A stretch of DNA of 64,000 nucleotides, from contig JADANN010000099.1 of assembly GCA_018806985.1 (NCBI GenBank), positions 2,294,001 to 2,358,000 of the forward strand, read 5' to 3'. Of this stretch, positions 35,800 to 47,599 are shown in pieces. Numbering within the stretch: position 1 is the first letter of the stretch; the number at the start of each line of letters is the position of its first letter. This stretch comes from Angiostrongylus vasorum. Taxonomy: Eukaryota > Nematoda > Chromadorea > Rhabditida > Metastrongylidae. Below the pieces are notes generated by a model. The model ran no database searches and had not been told where the DNA came from. It worked only from the letters and a program-made list of their open reading frames with translations. The position numbers were made by a program, and so were the translations under genes.

Positions 35800-37900
35800 A
35801 AAAATATATTAAATAGCACTGCCCATGTTCTGAAGCAGATTTTACACGTGGAATTTGGACTTTATGTGTTAAAAAGTAGCTCCTAAGTCTCCTCTTGGAT
35901 TTTAATATACTTCAAACTCGTTCACACTATGTCCCCATGAACTGTAACCTTTTCACAGCATCATTTCTTTTGTTTCCTGTATATTCTCCGTTACAAATGG
36001 CTATAGTAACCCTCAATCCGCACAGTACAACGCTGGCTCATGAAGTCTCCGCCTTCTAGAATAAGGAATTTGAGAGTGCCTTCATTCGCCATGCGCACGC
36101 ATCCTTTGCGGTTGGACTCTGAACATTCGGTAGATGATATTCGTGTACTGCGCCATTTTTCATTTCTTCCTTACTTTTGAAAGTTTCTGAAAATGAACAA
36201 GGTAGATTCGCTTATTCTCCAGGAATCCAAAGGAATACTCTTCTTATAACGTTCTACAAACCTGCACTTTAGTACCACTGTTTCTGGAGTTACTAGTAGT
36301 GCAAACTGATTGGTTAGCAATAAAGAAAAGTTAGAATTGGGTTTCAAATTATCACAACGAATGCTTATGTCAAACTTTTCGGATGGTCTCACAGGTTGCG
36401 TGTTCTATTTGCGACACCACGTGGAGATCATCTCCTTTCTCGTCCAATATCACTGGTGTTTCGTGCAATGACACTGATAAATTTGTTTAAGCTAACTAGC
36501 TATATGCTTTGCTAATCAAATCCTAAAAAGTATTGCACTCATGCGCTCTCTATTACCGTACCTCCTCTAAATGGAGTGAAATATCTCTATCTTCTGTTTT
36601 TGTTTGTCACCGCAATAAATGAGAAAGAATATGCTTCAGTTTCTTGATGGACGAGATTTCCGTCTTTAACGAAACGATTAGTAATGGGATTCGTGATATC
36701 TATAACTGAAATATTTTCAAGCACTTTAAATCAGAGTAACCAGCTCAGCGTACGCAATCCACTGCTGCAGGAAAATTAAAATAACTATCTGTTTTTTGCT
36801 GGGTCAACAGTCATTCCTTTCTGACATCCATAAAAAAGGAATTCAATTACTTTTTTTTATAAGCCACTAACAAACGAAAAGCAAATGAGACATCTAAAAT
36901 GTGGCTACAAACTCATTTCATGCTGTAGAAGCATCTATTTGTATTGGAACGTATCGGACAACCATTCATTTTTTTCCTTCTATGCTATCAGTACTGCTTA
37001 GTGATGTATTTCAATTTGCCGTTTTGGATGACTACGTTCCTTCTAGAACCACACTGGTCATAAGTTAACTGCTTTCGGATTAAGATACGCTCTCCTCAGC
37101 TTGAGAGATCGTACTCCGACGCGAAGAAAAAATAGACCGGCCAATGACCACACACTGCTCGGCAAGGTATCTGTGATCAGATTTTCGGCAATAGTGCTAA
37201 AAAAACCTTACACAAAATGTGTCGTGGTTTTCGTGCATCTTGAGCATGGTAAGAAGAGTGAGAAGCTTTGATGCGTAATGGAGGTTAATGAAGCCTCTTC
37301 TAGTGCCCATTCCACTCACTCGGAGATTTAAAATGTTTACAGATCCTTTGTCAACCCAGTAATTTCCCCAGGGGCGATTACTTAGTTTTATGAACAGCGT
37401 TTTTTTAGAAATTTTCTAGATTCCTCCTTTTTTTCCAGTTTTGACAGAGGATTCATCTTTTTCTTTGCGAATGGAGAAAATAAATCCAATCGACTGTGAC
37501 GACGTAGAACACAACGTTCGGTGCTGTTACTTTTTGAGAAAGTGGCTCCACCGTAATGCTGTGTAGTTGGCTACAGCTTTTAATCCACCTTTATTGAGAA
37601 AATCTGTTGTTTCTCAACCGTAGCCAACAGCAACGTTTCCAAGTTTTTTCGCCCTTTATACTTCCTGCAGTTCCGAAGCCCGCATCATTTTTTACGTGGG
37701 CTGAGACACTGTTCTATGTTATGCTCCAAATGGTCGCTGAAAATCGCGTCATCCTTCGTAATAAAGTCGTAGTTTGTACGAAAAACGGCGTCCGAATCGT
37801 TTTATAATGGGTTTTATCCAGCTATTATAGCAAAATTGAGATTTTCTTGCATTATCAAGCTAACAGGGGACGGATGACACAGTGAAAGTGATGACGGTGA
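35800..37900. other. Unassigned stretch
   Basis: No repeat family or supported exon. Frames at 36171 (minus) and 37607 (plus) show no domain I know. Confidence 0.35.
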
Positions 37901-37909
37901 CCACGAATA

Positions 37910-38105
37910 CGGTCCGAAGATTCTAAACGAATGATCTGGACCGGAACCCAACTGCGTTCATAACAAGGACGAAAAAATTTTGAGCAGCAGCAAAGCCCAC
38001 AAGTAAAAGGTTCGAAGACCTTCGTGTATGGTCGATGCGAGGGAACGAATCGAATACAAGAAGTGCTGGAATTCTCACAGTGGACGTGGAAATGTAGGCG
38101 TGGAC
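37910..38105 (+). repeat. Family C 3' part, plus orientation
   Basis: 'gagcagcagcaaagcccaca', 'ggaacgaatcgaatacaaga' and 'gtgctggaattctcacagtg' match the 3' part of the plus copy at 53485. Confidence 0.6.
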
Positions 38106-38701
38106 GGGTCAAGTATTTTTAAAAAATCAAACCAAAACGAGTTTTCTGCACAGCTGTCATTCAGATAACTCTTCAGGCTCTTCGTATTCGTAAGAGCCAG
38201 ACTGATTCGGCTCCATGGTCCAGAGTCGGTCGTTTTAGTGTCGATTCGATTCGGTGGAAGTGTGGCCCCCACACCAACGAAGTGTCCTTGCTCGGCGGTG
38301 TCCTTTCGGGGGTGAACGTTTGCCTGCCATCCAATAAATTCTCTTGATCTGCTTTTACTGCGGCAATGTATCCTGCAAAAGTCGGTGGTATATATGAGCT
38401 GGCATATGGCGTGGCAGTATTTTTAACTCCAAAAAAAAGAAGAAAAAAATGAATATGAATGGGAGAAAATTTTCTCCTACATGAAAACATTTCAAAACTG
38501 GGTGTGGTATCCAACCAGTTAAGGATTTTTGCAAGGGTGCCTCTATGGTGTTTCTTTGATAAGTCCTTCATACGCTTATATTTGCATTTAAACAAGTGCC
38601 CAGTGGTTTATATCGTAACGAAAAGTGAACACGAAGTGTGTGTTCCTCGAAATGGCATTGGTCATAATTAGATTTTGCTGCTTAATGCAACCCTCTTAGT
38701 A

Positions 38702-38923
38702 ATGGTGTTAAAAATTGCGAAGGTCCTAAAACGTAAAGAGAAAATGAAGAACAATCTTGAAGAACATCAAACAACCGCTTTCCTCTATTCTTTCCACTGC
38801 AAAGTTCACCATCTTCTCAAGCTAATCGCTTTCTCGAAGCGTGGAGCAGGTATGTCAAACGGTAGCTCTCTTGTGATCGATTGTTATCAGAATTTTACTG
38901 CAGGAAGAAAAAGTTCACTTTAG
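38702..38923 (+). CDS. Hypothetical small gene with a possible 54 bp intron
   Basis: From an ATG at 38702 the frame encodes a Lys-rich N-terminus (MVLKIAKVLKRKEKMKNNLE) and then LYSFHCKVHHLLKLIAFSKR. It meets a consensus donor (gcag|gtatgt, about 38850) and, about 54 bases later, an acceptor 'ttttactgcag'. The intron length is a multiple of three, so the frame is open either way and ends at TAG 38921-38923. It lies about 0.9 kb upstream of the receptor on the same strand. No homology recognised, so it may be chance. Confidence 0.25.
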   Translation: MVLKIAKVLKRKEKMKNNLEEHQTTAFLYSFHCKVHHLLKLIAFSKRGAGMSNGSSLVIDCYQNFTAGRKSSL

Positions 38924-39382
38924 TAAGAAAAGGTAAGACAAAGTGTATTTTACATAAACTGTTACTCGAATACTTGGTTTCCAGTGTTGTCAGGTGAATT
39001 CTGAACAGTCCGACATGGTTAATCATAATGATGAAGTCTGATTTAGTGAATTAAACGCTATTTGAAAAGAAAAAGCTGAACTTTCCTCACCCCTGAAACA
39101 ATTTTTTTCAGACAATCGTTTCGCAGAATTTTATGCAAAGTACTTTGCACTGTTAAATCTTCTACCTTGCACCTGGACTACTGAGGAAAACGTGTGACCT
39201 AGGAAACATTCGTATTAATTTAGTAGAACGTTAGTGAAAACATCACAACTGCTTCTCATTTCTCTCTACCACCTATTATTTCTAGTCGTTGCAAAAAATT
39301 GAAGGGACCAAACCAGATCCTGTTCTTCACCGATTTTTGATTTTCTTTTTAAAATATTTTTTGCTTTCTGGCTACAACATTT

Positions 39383-39480
39383 CTGTGTGTGTGTTCGTGC
39401 GTGCGTTTGCGTGTGCGTGTGCGACTGGATGTGTACGTGTATGCGTGTCGGTGTGCATGTGCTGGTGTGTGTATGTCATA
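39383..39480. repeat. TG/CG-rich simple repeat
   Basis: Imperfect (TG)n with TGCG variants over about 100 bp. It explains the Cys/Val-rich frames at 39289 and 39387, which are not genes. Confidence 0.85.
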
Positions 39481-39789
39481 TGCCTTATAAATCCAAGTGT
39501 GCATTTATTAATATTGCAGATTTTTGTACAAATTTAAGTATTTATATGCGTATGTTATTGTGTGTGTGTGCGTATAGACATATAAATGGACATTGTATTA
39601 GTGTCCTTTTTCGAAATAGTAAACACCACAAAGATTTGTATAGACAAATTCTCGCGTATTCCGAACTCTCTATTTTTATGCAAGGAAAGCCGTATTGTAT
39701 CCAATCTCTAAATTTTGTTTTTAACTGAAGTGCTTAAGTTGTAGAAATTCAGCTCTTCTCTGGATGCTGACACTGGTTATTTGCTAGTG

Positions 39790-39986
39790 ATGAAGAACTT
39801 GACAACGCTGAGTCCACCAATGTCATCATCGTCGGTGGCCATGTTGCACGTCTGCAACACTGTGGATGATTATTTCCTTGTGCCACGATTCTGGCTGGTT
39901 GTCGTCGTTGGCGTCACCATCTCCATCGTCTCCATACTCTTTAACATCTTCATATTCCTGGTATTTGTGACCAGTAAACAACACAG
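39790..39986 (+). CDS. Peptide-type GPCR, exon 1 (N-terminus and TM1)
   Basis: Start chosen at the first ATG (39790). The frame is closed by a TAG at 39742, and 'aaattcag' at 39745-39752 could be a cis or trans-splice acceptor. The exon encodes a short Ser-rich extracellular N-terminus with an N-glycosylation site (NLT) near the start. A hydrophobic helix follows, FWLVVVVGVTISIVSILFNI and on to FLVFV. This is TM1, with the Asn expected of class A receptors (position 1.50), followed by a basic SKQHR. Donor cacag|gtttgc leaves two bases of a codon. The continuation in the next exon is in phase. The family resembles nematode FMRFamide-type receptors; I cannot name the ligand or orthologue. Confidence 0.75.
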
Positions 39987-40636
39987 GTTTGCTTTATTAC
40001 TTAGAAAGCAAACTATAAAACATATGCGACAAGATTCTCCTTGGCTATGAAATAGCTGGAAAAAATAAATATGGGAAACAAGTAAGATGCAAGGTGTTGT
40101 CATATTTCATTAAAACGTCTTATACTTCCGTACATATTTACAATGGCAGTAAACCAAAGAGATTTTTTAAGAATTACAAGATATTTATACAAACACCGTT
40201 GAGAAAAAAATCCAGACTTGAGCTGTGGTTCCTTTTTTGCCGGGTCAGAGTTGGAACAGCCAGCATGTCTTAGGCAACATTTTACTGTGGCAGTAAAGAT
40301 GGAATTCTTTCTTCCTTATCGAAGAAGTCGTGAAGCTTTTTTTGCTCTCAAATTGCATAGAAAATTAGAGTCTTGCCTACTACTACTTCCTTTGGAGCCT
40401 TTTTTTGGAGCTCGGCTCTTTCGACGAGTTACCATTGTGCTGCGCCTTGCCACTGAAGGTGCGTGCATTTTCAGAAGATAAATGACTTAATAAAATAGTC
40501 ATTGCGTATGAATAGAAATCTCCCGTTATCCTTGAATACTTGTGTGACCAATTTTCCGTTGCTTCCTACAGCTGTTTATAGAATCGGAAATCCGACTAGA
40601 GAAGGAAATACGTGTACAGTCGAGCTTAAATGTTTA

Positions 40637-41065
40637 ATAAAAGTAAAGCAAGCCAAAGTAAATAAAGCATAAAAGAGTGAACACAGGCCCCAATTTACTC
40701 AAGTGGCTTAAGATCGGGATGACTAGCAGAAGCAATATTCCCACAACGTAGTTATCTAAAAGCCCTCCCAATTTCTGTTTTCGTTCCACTTTCCCAGTTA
40801 TTCCGTTCGAAGAAATCATGAGGTCGAGCGCCACGGAAATACCGTAGAGAGGCCTGTATTATTGATGAATGCTTCTCTCTCCTATCTACTTCAACGATTA
40901 TTGCATAGATCACGTATAAGTAATATGGGCCAAACACTTCTTTAACTCGATTGGAATTTTTTCTTGACAACCGCATCGCCGTAATGAAAGAGCTTCCCAA
41001 TTTTGTTAGAACATCAACACATTTTGAAGAACACTGGAAGCACTTTCTAGCCTCACTTAGTTCAT
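40637..41065 (-). pseudogene. Broken ORF inside receptor intron 1, minus strand
   Basis: On minus, one frame from 41065 encodes a Cys-rich start and then TKLGSSFITAMRLSRKNSNR, VKEVFGPYYLYVIYAIIVEV. It fades near 40830, where a second frame takes over: YGISVALDLMISSNGITGKV, then LLDNYVVGILLLLVIPIL and another hydrophobic run to a stop at about 40637. Two frames with protein-like text that overlap by about 80 bases suggest a gene or element ORF with one frameshift. Family unknown; at least one membrane segment is predicted from hydrophobicity. Confidence 0.35.
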
Positions 41066-41280
41066 TTCACTTTTGCCAAGCAGAGTTTATGAATGTCACT
41101 GAGTGTTTTTGTGGGTGACAAATCCCAGTGGGAACATTCGCAGCTTTCACAAAGATGAGTGGAAAGCACTTCTTAAAGTCCGATATCACAAAAGAAAACA
41201 TGGAAATAGACATTTATTCATTTCGTGGTGCCTTGTATGACGCACTAGGCAACGAAATAAACAAATTCGTGTTTTTAAAT

Positions 41281-41283
41281 ACA

Positions 41284-41310
<27 letters not shown>
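41281..41310. repeat. (AT)n microsatellite
   Basis: About 14 AT units, followed by impure TATG/TACA-rich sequence to 41465. Confidence 0.9.
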
Positions 41311-41314
<4 letters not shown>

Positions 41315-41478
41315 GGATGTATATCAACGTTTACACACAGCACTTTGATGCATAGATGTTTACATACCCACCAACAAATAAACATACATATATACATAGA
41401 TTCACAGGCACTCGCATACACCTATTTACATGAATATATACATATCCTATATATGTACATGTATTTTTTTACACCGCA

Positions 41479-41868
41479 CAACAGTTTACCATTCCATCAT
41501 GCCTGGTAGGTGTTCCTGGGTGTCGGGCCGCGATGTACAGCAGAGGGTTTCGTCCTCTGCAGTGTCTCTCAGGCTGAGTGTTAAACCGGCGTTTCCGTCA
41601 GGAAACCCAGCTAGGAAAGTAAACCAATACCAGGGTCCACCACCGTCTTGGTATCAAACTACTCGCATGATAGCCAATGATCACCTTCTAGTCCACAAAA
41701 CCTGCGACCTATTGTGATGGTGACTATCTGGAGCACACTTTTCGCAGGCTGAGCTCGGCACTCCAGGGAACCACAATGGCTAAAACCAGCAAAACTGGAA
41801 AAAAGTGGAAACTATGCTGGGGCCCACACAACCATTCAAGCCCGAGCATCCAAATATACAAGTAGGTA
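41479..41868 (+). repeat. Repeat family A copy
   Basis: From 'caacagtttaccattccatc' to the short tail 'caaatatacaagtaggta'. Body blocks as in the other copies. Confidence 0.8.
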
Positions 41869-41884
41869 TTTTTCTAAAATTGTT

Positions 41885-42190
41885 ATTTCACACGTCCCGC
41901 CATCATGTCTACTTTGCGGATCAAAGCAATTCTTGCATTCGATTCGTTTTCCTCGCACTCATCGTCCACACTGGTCCTCAAACACTCCATAGGTTGTTTC
42001 AGCTGCTGCTTCAAGAATTCATCTTCTTAGTGAATGTGGAAAAACACTGGTTGAGTTACTTCTTATTGCAATCTTGGAGATAACCTGGCTAAGGCGTTCC
42101 CTTGTGGATTGAAGGAGAACGTTGGGGTAGGGATCGAACAGGCGCCTTTGCTTCCTGATCGACTGCCCCCACTCACCACTGCTCTGCTCC
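41885..42190 (-). repeat. Family C SINE copy
   Basis: 'tctactttgcggatcaaagc', 'ttcgattcgttttcctcgca', 'gaaaaacactggttgagtt' and the head 'ccactcaccactgctctgct'. Confidence 0.7.
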
Positions 42191-42199
42191 TAGCTCCAT

Positions 42200-42201
<2 letters not shown>

Positions 42202-42261
<60 letters not shown>
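42202..42261. repeat. Long (TA)n microsatellite
   Basis: About 29 uninterrupted TA units, the longest simple repeat in the window. It produces the YIYIYI frames on minus. Confidence 0.95.
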
Positions 42262-42262
<1 letters not shown>

Positions 42263-42589
42263 GTACATAGATACATATACATATTTCGTCGATATATGCA
42301 ATAGACAGCTCCAAAAATGAAAGAATTGAACACAGAAAGGTTGAAGAAAATTGTTTCTGGGCTACGATAAGGCGGTTCTCTCACCTAGAGTGAGACATTC
42401 GAATTGAATCTTTTCGTCTCCAGCTCTTTTTTACTTTTTTAATAAAAAAACGATAAGTTAGACACTAAATAACCGAATGAAGCTTTTCATGGTCAAACTA
42501 AACGTTTTTGCAGTTCTCTGTGAAAATGTTTATTTCTAAAAATGACGTTTCTATACGTGAATAGATTCTTGATTTCGACTGCATCTTCA

Positions 42590-42825
42590 GCTTAAAAGGG
42601 ATTGAGTGCCGATTTGTTCTCCCCCAGCTCACTCCCTTCACGGGTGATTGCTGATAGCACCGTTAGAGTGAAAAAAACTGGCTGAGTAAAATACAAAGCA
42701 AGGCCATCTGCTGATGCAGTGGATGGCACGAGAACCACCAGAAAGGGTAATCGGTGCTTCGAAGCTCACCTAAGGTTCCAAGTTTTGCTCACATCTTGCT
42801 ATCCTTTAGGTTGAATAGTTTTTTC
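42590..42825 (+). repeat. Diverged family D copy abutting receptor exon 2
   Basis: 'ttgagtgccgatttgttctc', 'acgggtgattgctgatagca', 'agaaagggtaatcggtgct' and 'ccaagttttgctcacatctt' follow family D order. Its 3' end merges into the acceptor pyrimidine tract at 42818-42831. Confidence 0.6.
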
Positions 42826-42831
42826 TTTTAG

Positions 42832-42960
42832 AAATTCCTACAATCTCTACCTACTGCTGCTAGCGCTGTTTGACGTCTTTATGGGGTTGTCGTATATAGC
42901 AGTGCTCTCTATCAAGGTCTTAATTAACTGGACTGCCAGCTATACTCTCAAGTCAATCTG
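42832..42960 (+). CDS. Peptide-type GPCR, exon 2 (TM2)
   Basis: The acceptor 'ttttttcttttag' ends at 42831. With the two bases carried over, the join reads R-NSYNLYLLLLALFDVFMGL and then SYIAVLSIKVLINW. This is TM2 with the class A pattern of an L-A-x-x-D core (LALFD), the Asp being the conserved sodium-site residue 2.50. The end, YTLKSIW, leads into the first extracellular loop. The donor ctg|gtaagc again leaves two bases of a codon. A family D SINE ends within about 10 bases of the acceptor's pyrimidine tract. Confidence 0.85.
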
Positions 42961-42964
42961 GTAA

Positions 42965-44515
42965 GCCCTTTTTTTCTTCTTTTTCCTTTCATTAAAAGTC
43001 AATGAAATATAATGAAACACAGGGCAGAGGTTTTTAACACGCTCGGTAGATAAGCGGCGTCCAACGATACCAAGTAGCTTAGGGGGGGATTATAAAGGTC
43101 ACTGCTTAGCAGTTACTTTGGTGGAATACCTCACTATGATGGGCACGTGTTGGCGTTTGTAGAACTGCGATAAAAGACGCCTGATTCGAATCTTCAGGAG
43201 GTTCACCATGGCTATAAAAGAATATGACTTTTCTACGCGGTTGCCTACTTAAAAATAATTGTATGCCACTACAGAATTTGAAGAGATGCGCGTAGACACT
43301 TTCTCGATAAAAGTAGTAACGACTCTACCACGACGATGACATGACACTCTTTGCTTCCGTGGAGTGAGCAAAGGACGCTGTAAAGCCGTAGTTTGCCAGG
43401 AATGGAATTTGCTCGTGTTTGTTATAGTCCATATTTAAGGGAGTTGCAGGTAACAAATAACTTGGTACTATGTACTCGTTATGAAGCAGTTAGAGATCAG
43501 CATGACCACGCAATCATCAACTACTGAAGAATTCATACGAAGCAAAGCACATTCTATTTTGTACAGTTTTCTTAACCGCTTTTCCTTTATGGGAAAGAAA
43601 ATGGAGTAGACACTTCTTCATGAACAATCTATATCTCTTAATTTTCATCTTTTCGATATTCGCATCCATGTCTTTTCTGAAATTCTCTTCGTCATTGGTC
43701 CCCAGTGTGCGATAAGACAATAACAGCAAAAGCGGTAGAGTAAATAACTGCAGAAGTAGAAACACTTGTATATATAATGTGGGCCAGTTAAAAGAGGTTT
43801 TCTCGGCCCTAAAATTTAGTGGCGACTTTTTTAACCTCGTCTGAGCTTAATGTTCTGAGACGTTATTAATGGAGATTTAATTGCAAGTTTCTTCCCACGT
43901 AGAAGGGATTGAAAGCGCCACTGGGCATTTCAATCTGGCCCGTAAAGGAAAGAAAGTGGACTTCACCAGAAAAACCATTTGAGAGAGAACCAATGTTGCA
44001 CTTAAACGGTAAAGCAACCTTTTGAAAGAAGTCAAAGACGTCGAAATATCTGCGATAGCCCTCCATTTTATTCTGGATCTGACGTGTCACGGGACCAAGC
44101 CAGCTCAAGAGGCAATGAACTACGGGATCGGGCACTGACCAAAAAAAGGAAGAGCTTGTGGTACGCATTCTCGCCACAACTCTTGTTATTTTCATTAGAT
44201 TATTTATCGAAGTTGTAAACACGGCGGATTCGGCAAATGAATGCAACATAAGCAAGAACGTTTATAAATAGTCGTTCCAAGTGAATCTTCAAGATATTCT
44301 GCTGAGCAACAATGCTCCTCAATCATGGATTAAAATTTCAGAAATCCTCGTAATTTTATAAAACGCTCATCTTTTCACCATGCCGATCGATCAAAAAGTG
44401 CTTGAGGAATCCAAAACCCAGTGCTTGTTTTGATGGTCTATTAGTAACCTATTTCGCAATACCACTGTTTTAAGGCAGAATTATCTCCATTTAACTTAAA
44501 TATCGGGCAAAATTC
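42965..44515. other. Intron 2 sequence without recognised elements
   Basis: A 129 aa minus frame at 43866-44255 is open but shows no domain, splice context or repeat match. I leave it uncalled. Confidence 0.35.
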
Positions 44516-44520
44516 TTGTA

Positions 44521-44675
44521 AATAAGATGTTTCGTTGTGGGTACGTGTAGCGCTGTGGTTACAGCTGCCCAGCAAAATAGACGTGATAATGTTCGATCCG
44601 GCGCTCCGGGCTCACCACGCTTTCTTTCCGTCCGAGGTCGGCGTCGGCAAATTGTACCAGATTCGGGATACAATC
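44521..44675 (+). repeat. tRNA-like SINE head (family B type)
   Basis: 'acgtgtagcgctgtggttac' (A-box-like) and, about 35 bases later, 'atgttcgatccgg' (B box), then 'gtcggcgtcggcaaattgta' as in family B. Confidence 0.6.
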
Positions 44676-46327
44676 TGGACTTGACACATGAGAAAGCGAC
44701 CGCAAGTCGTTATGGAGGGCCAAAAGTGAATTTATTCACCTCAAACGATACATGATGGATTCTTGTGCATATGTGTTTGAATGTTTAGGCGTTAATCATT
44801 TTTGAAACATTTTCCATGCTTCGCGGAACATCCTGTTGTTAAATGACAAGCCGAGGAGGATAGAAAATGAAGTTGGCTAAGAAACGCATGAAGCCTACTG
44901 GCTCATGAGTTTCACTCCAATCTCTTAGAAGGTGACCTTGCAATGGAATCAACCATCTACATCTACATTGTTGTCCTTTCACTTCAGCGAACACATGTCC
45001 CATTACATTAAGACTCCAGACATCTTTGATGGGATGGTGCCGAGCAAATGATTTTTATAATAAAGACTGAAATGTGCGAGCAGAAAAGCGGATAGAAGTG
45101 ATAGGTCACCGCATACAACATTCTACCATTCCTCACGGTCGAACTGCCAGTTCTTAACGAGGCACTGTTCTAAGCTGTTCAATAAATTGCCAAAGGACCT
45201 GCGTTATTCCTGAAATATGCCACAAACATTAGGCAAGATCAATACAGGATCCAACGGCTAATCGAACAGCTTGCAAAGAACCATGAAACAGGCTTTAATC
45301 GTAAACGTGCTTGATTTCTCAGCAATTAATCGTTTCCTGGCGATCGCTTACGCTTCAGCAGTTTATATTTCAACCTGAACTGCCGCCGTGCACCAAGAAC
45401 CTCGCAGCCGTCTAACGAGTGAGTAAAGCACAATTCTCAGTTGCAAATAAGTAGGATATTTACAAAATAACAAATTGTTCACATGTGCTCGGTATGTCGC
45501 TCCATTGTTTTCAACACAGCGTGAGTTTATACGACAAAGCCATAACAAAGTAGTGCGAGACAAAATAGCGGGACAAACAAAGGAGAGGTATTTGGTGCGA
45601 AGTATTTTTGGCCAAAAAAAGAAGTGAAAAAGCATTTATGTTGTCGATTTTTTCTGTGTTCTTAAATTGCTTGTTAAGATTTTCACGACCAAACCTAATT
45701 TCACCTGACCATGCCTAATTCTCAGTCTTTGTTTCACGGAGAAGTTGGTTTCTGGACAATGGCCGAAAATATTTCGTTAACCAAAAGACTTGAGGAGTTG
45801 ACGACATGACCGGATAATAGGAGAGACTTTTCGTTGTAGACAAAAGGGTTTCTATGACATGTATGCTACTGTTGACTACATAATTACAATGACCAACTTT
45901 CAATAAATCCCACCATTAGTAACCGAATCGTGTCTTGTGAACGTCTTGTTGAGCTTACACGAGGTTTAACGTGTTTACTGTTGTCCTGTGTCAATGTAAG
46001 ATCAAAAATATAAACACATATTGATTATTATAGTACCGGGATTACGTGATGGTCGGTTACAAAATTGTTGTTGAACCAACGCGAGATTGTTGTTGATCGT
46101 TCCGCAATTACGATAGCTGAGGTTTTTGCGATTTCATCCTCTATAGAGCTTCGACATATTATACACCCGTATTTTATTACTCTGTTATATTCCCAACGTC
46201 TAATAAGAAGCTAATTTACAAACCAAACCAGAAAACTGTCTATTAAGGTTAACTAAAGATTCTAGATTCTTTCGATGAGCTAGAATTTTATTAGAACTAG
46301 GTGGTACTAACTGAACAATAAAATATG

Positions 46328-46382
46328 GGTGTAGGGGTCTAAGCTCCGGAAAGGTGAAATCGCGGAAACGTTAGCCATCGTA
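46328..46382 (+). ncRNA. Degenerate hammerhead-like motif
   Basis: AAGCT, CCGGAAA, GGTGAAATCGCG, GAAA, CGTT, AGCC is the same layout as 60944, with the CTGANGA core mutated to CCGGAAA. The arms still pair over three bases. Confidence 0.35.
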
Positions 46383-47110
46383 GTTGAAGAACAAGTAATG
46401 GCAACCCTGCGTTATCTCAATAAGGGTCGCTCGTAAGATATTTTCCATATGTCACTGCAGTTCACCGTACAAACACACTGCCGTCAGCAACGAGCTCAGG
46501 TCGTGTGTGTTTCTGTATCTCCTATAACCGCTCTTCCCACAAGATAATTACCAGTAATTGAAAAGGAAACCACTATGAGCTACAGACCAAATAACCAGTT
46601 TTGATCTGTACAGTGAAGGAAACAGCGTAAAGTCTCTGCATCGAAATCAATACGCGTCGTACGCAGTACGCCAACATACAATATTGAAATCAACGCGCTT
46701 AGCTGCAAGAAATGTTAAGGAACTGTGTCTGTTGTGCTAGAGGAACCACTCCTCACCGAGAATTCTATGAAGCTCGGGGAACTGTATTAAGAGACACAGA
46801 TACTCCTCCTATTAAATTTATCCCACAAAGGCTTACAATGACAACAGTATCACCAATCTAAAAGCTTACATGAAACAATAAATTCACGGATGGTAGCTAA
46901 GCCAAACTAATTTTAGATGCTTTTTTAATAATGTTGATAATATTTTGATATAAGGTACAGCTAATAAAAGCTGTAAATATAAAGGTAGCATCACAATTCC
47001 TATTACTTGGGAAAGAGGGCTGAATATAACAGAAGATACTTTAAAAAAAATCTGAGTAATGCTCCGATTCAAAACTCCTCCAATTTCCAACAAGGCTAGA
47101 GCGTTTTCAG

Positions 47111-47197
47111 GGTCACATATATGGTGCCAATGCTAACAGTCTCCCATATAGCGATCACAGCTTCAACATACTTGATCACGTTTGCAGCGATTGAGAG
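47111..47197 (+). CDS. Peptide-type GPCR, exon 3 (TM3)
   Basis: The acceptor 'gcgttttcag' ends at 47110. The first base completes a Trp codon with exon 2. The 87-base exon encodes VTYMVPMLTVSHIAITASTY and LITFAAIE, i.e. the extracellular end of TM3 through the place of the E/DRY motif. Donor gag-ag|gtaaaa keeps the same phase (two bases). Phase continuity with exons 2 and 4 supports the model. The residue after Glu reads Ser instead of Arg once joined to exon 4 (see findings). Confidence 0.8.
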
Positions 47198-47493
47198 GTA
47201 AAACGAGTCATACAGTCACTCCACACAAAATCATCGCAATTCGAAAAACTTGTTCTCAAATAACAATTACAATCAAAAATACGGATTAACGGCGGGAAGT
47301 GATGATAAGGAATCCTTTCTCCATTCCTAATTTCAGTAGAAACGCTTAGTGTTGAAAACATCCGCCATTTTGCCCATGAAGAGCACTCTAATAACATTTT
47401 TTCCCACTGGGTTTCTATATGTTGTTTGTTATTTGATGACATCAATAGCTTTCAAATGAGAAAGAAATAATTTCAACACATAGTTCGCCACAG

Positions 47494-47537
47494 AAAGGCT
47501 GACGTTTCGGGGGGATTTTGCCTTCTTCAGAGCCTGG
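47494..47537 (-). ncRNA. Hammerhead-like motif, GTC subtype
   Basis: On minus: AGGCT, CTGAAGA, AGGC...CCCCC, GAAA, CGTC, AGCCT. The five-base arms AGGCT (complement of 47531-47535) and AGCCT (complement of 47496-47500) are perfectly complementary. CTGANGA, GAAA and NUH are the three conserved parts of a hammerhead ribozyme. Stem II is weaker than at 60944. Confidence 0.5.
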
Positions 47538-47599
47538 AAGAGTCAAGTTTACTGCAATCGAGCGGGGCCAAACACCTCCATATTATCTTTCATTTAATA

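Noticed and set aside
38173..38595. 140 aa minus frame
   Set aside because: No domain, no splice context and mixed composition; it looks like chance openness.
39289..39728. Cys/Val-rich frames of 82 and 113 aa
   Set aside because: Generated by a TG-rich simple repeat.
42063..42384. YIYIYI-rich frames on minus
   Set aside because: Produced by the (TA)n microsatellite and a C SINE.
43866..44255. 129 aa minus frame in receptor intron 2
   Set aside because: No motif, no recognisable family and no splice signals, so it was not called as a gene.
44521..44675. Possible tRNA gene (A-box and B-box-like)
   Set aside because: No acceptor stem or anticodon arm can be folded, and it continues as SINE B sequence.
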